A stretch of DNA of 22,500 bases, taken from NCBI GenBank assembly GCA_905221605.1, contig CAJNDS010002488.1:295400-317899 (forward strand). The letters are read 5' to 3'. Both the position numbers and the translations under genes were made by a program. Below, piece after piece: positions 21,868-22,500 of this stretch (positions are counted from its first letter, which is position 1; each line of letters opens with the position of its first letter). The notes under the pieces are model-generated. The model did not search any database. It worked only from the letters and a program-made list of their open reading frames with translations, and was not told the DNA's origin. This stretch comes from Symbiodinium natans. Taxonomy: Eukaryota; Sar; Dinophyceae; Suessiales; Symbiodiniaceae.

Positions 21868-21980
21868 AACCCTGCTGGATTCCTGCAGCTTTGCAGCTCC
21901 TTATGCCCGAGGTACTAAACCCCAAAGCCCGACATCCTGAACCCCAAACCCCAAAACGCATAAAGTCAAACCCTATACAC

Positions 21981-22078
21981 CCTAAACCCTAAACCCTAAA
22001 CCCTAAACCCTAAACCCTAGACCCTAAACCCTAAACGCTAAACCCTAACCCCAAACCCCAAACCCCAAACCCTAAACC
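21981..22078 (-). repeat. CCCTAAA array with CCCCAAA patch
   Basis: About twelve units, including single variants (CGCTAAA, CCCTAGA) and three CCCCAAA units at 22049-22070. Confidence 0.9.
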
Positions 22079-22130
22079 TTCGCAAGCCACCCTGAATGCG
22101 CCTGGATATCGTCCGCCCGGGCTTTTGCAG

Positions 22131-22190
22131 TTGAGCCGCCTTCGCGAGAAGTCGCGGGGTTCCCCCGAACTTAAAAAGGAGGGGTTAGGG
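22131..22190 (+). CDS. candidate plus-strand exon after a strong acceptor
   Basis: After CCCGGGCTTTTGCAG the plus strand reads LSRLREKSRGSPELKKEG before entering degenerate TTTAGGG; no clear GT donor follows. The minus strand also reads well (FKFGGTPRLLAKAAQLQKPG). The acceptor favours plus. No family recognised. Confidence 0.35.
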
Positions 22191-22500
22191 ACTAGGGATT
22201 CGGGTTTCAGGGTTTAAGGCTTACGGTTTAGCGGGTGTTCCTTGGCTAAAGGAGATCTAAGGACCATTTCTTCCTCAACTCCTACTCTGGCACTGCCAGT
22301 TTAGTTTAGGTCTGTCCTTTTTTTGGGTGGGGGGGGAAGCCTCCTCTGACCCCAGGAGAGTTGGGCTTTCGGATTTGGATGTACATTTGGCCTTGAGTGA
22401 GGAGAACTTCTCAGACCCTAAGCCCCAAGCGCGGAACCTGCTAAACCCTCACTCAAACGCTGTGGCCCTATAATCCTCGGACCCTAACATAGTACACCTC
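22191..22500. other. unannotated right end
   Basis: Degenerate TTTAGGG to about 22235, then unique sequence with a G-rich run near 22330. No convincing frame or splice site pair was found. Confidence 0.5.

Noticed and set aside
1-22500. A true chromosome end
   Set aside because: Arrays are short, switch strand many times and are separated by exon-like segments. Neither window edge is a long terminal array.
1-22500. CRISPR array, tRNA or rRNA genes
   Set aside because: The regular 7-base repeats have no spacer structure, and no tRNA or rRNA signatures were seen by eye on either strand.

Overview
This is nuclear DNA of a eukaryote, most probably a dinoflagellate of the Symbiodiniaceae type. 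The window is saturated with blocks of the 7-base telomere-type unit TTTAGGG/CCCTAAA. These blocks alternate in strand and separate short unique segments of about 80-500 bases. No bacterial operon, rRNA, tRNA, CRISPR array or intact transposase was seen. The TTTAGGG unit is also used by plants, chromerids, cryptophytes and some algae. I favour a dinoflagellate because of the very fragmented coding signal, the many interspersed arrays, and the way array read-through gives the strings TLNPKP and GFRV, which I associate with dinoflagellate gene models. This is inference, not proof.

Reading the unique segments in six frames, I find short stretches that look like exons: open, with G/C-rich third positions and bounded by GT and AG sites. 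Many lie on the minus strand. The best is a 158-codon open segment at 8882-9355 (-) with a J-domain HPD motif and a cysteine-rich tail. Its two ends fall exactly at the edges of telomere-type arrays, so the repeat unit itself would supply the acceptor (TTTAG) and the donor (GTTTAG). Three phase-compatible exons at 16156-16839 (-) resemble a parvulin-type prolyl isomerase. A plus-strand segment at about 17610-17800 resembles a BRCT domain. An exon at 4838-5027 (-) begins MGCGASS, an acylation-type N-terminus. The other exon calls have no recognised family. In several of them both strands read plausibly, so their strand and frame are tentative.

Layout: 1-1240, three linked minus-strand exons and a three-copy degenerate repeat among small arrays. 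1240-5030, arrays, a CCCTAAATA array and several minus-strand exons led by MGCGASS. 5030-8020, two AT-rich islands plus minus-strand exons. 8020-10110, the J-domain gene region with the longest arrays. 10110-12350, membrane-like exons, a poly-C/array/poly-C block and a GTCGCG-rich repeat. 12350-15450, a TC microsatellite, a degenerate ATATGGTTCCTT repeat, and a long segment without arrays. 15450-17370, the parvulin-like gene region, minus strand. 17450-18270, BRCT-like and other plus-strand exons. 18270-22500, degenerate arrays, two imperfect inverted repeats of 38-44 base arms, a plus-strand GC-rich exon and a minus-strand exon.

The window reads as one or more multi-exon genes whose introns consist largely of telomere-type repeat. 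Exons that share a strand and phase are noted together. No complete gene could be assembled by eye. All exon calls rest on reading alone, without transcripts or database searches.
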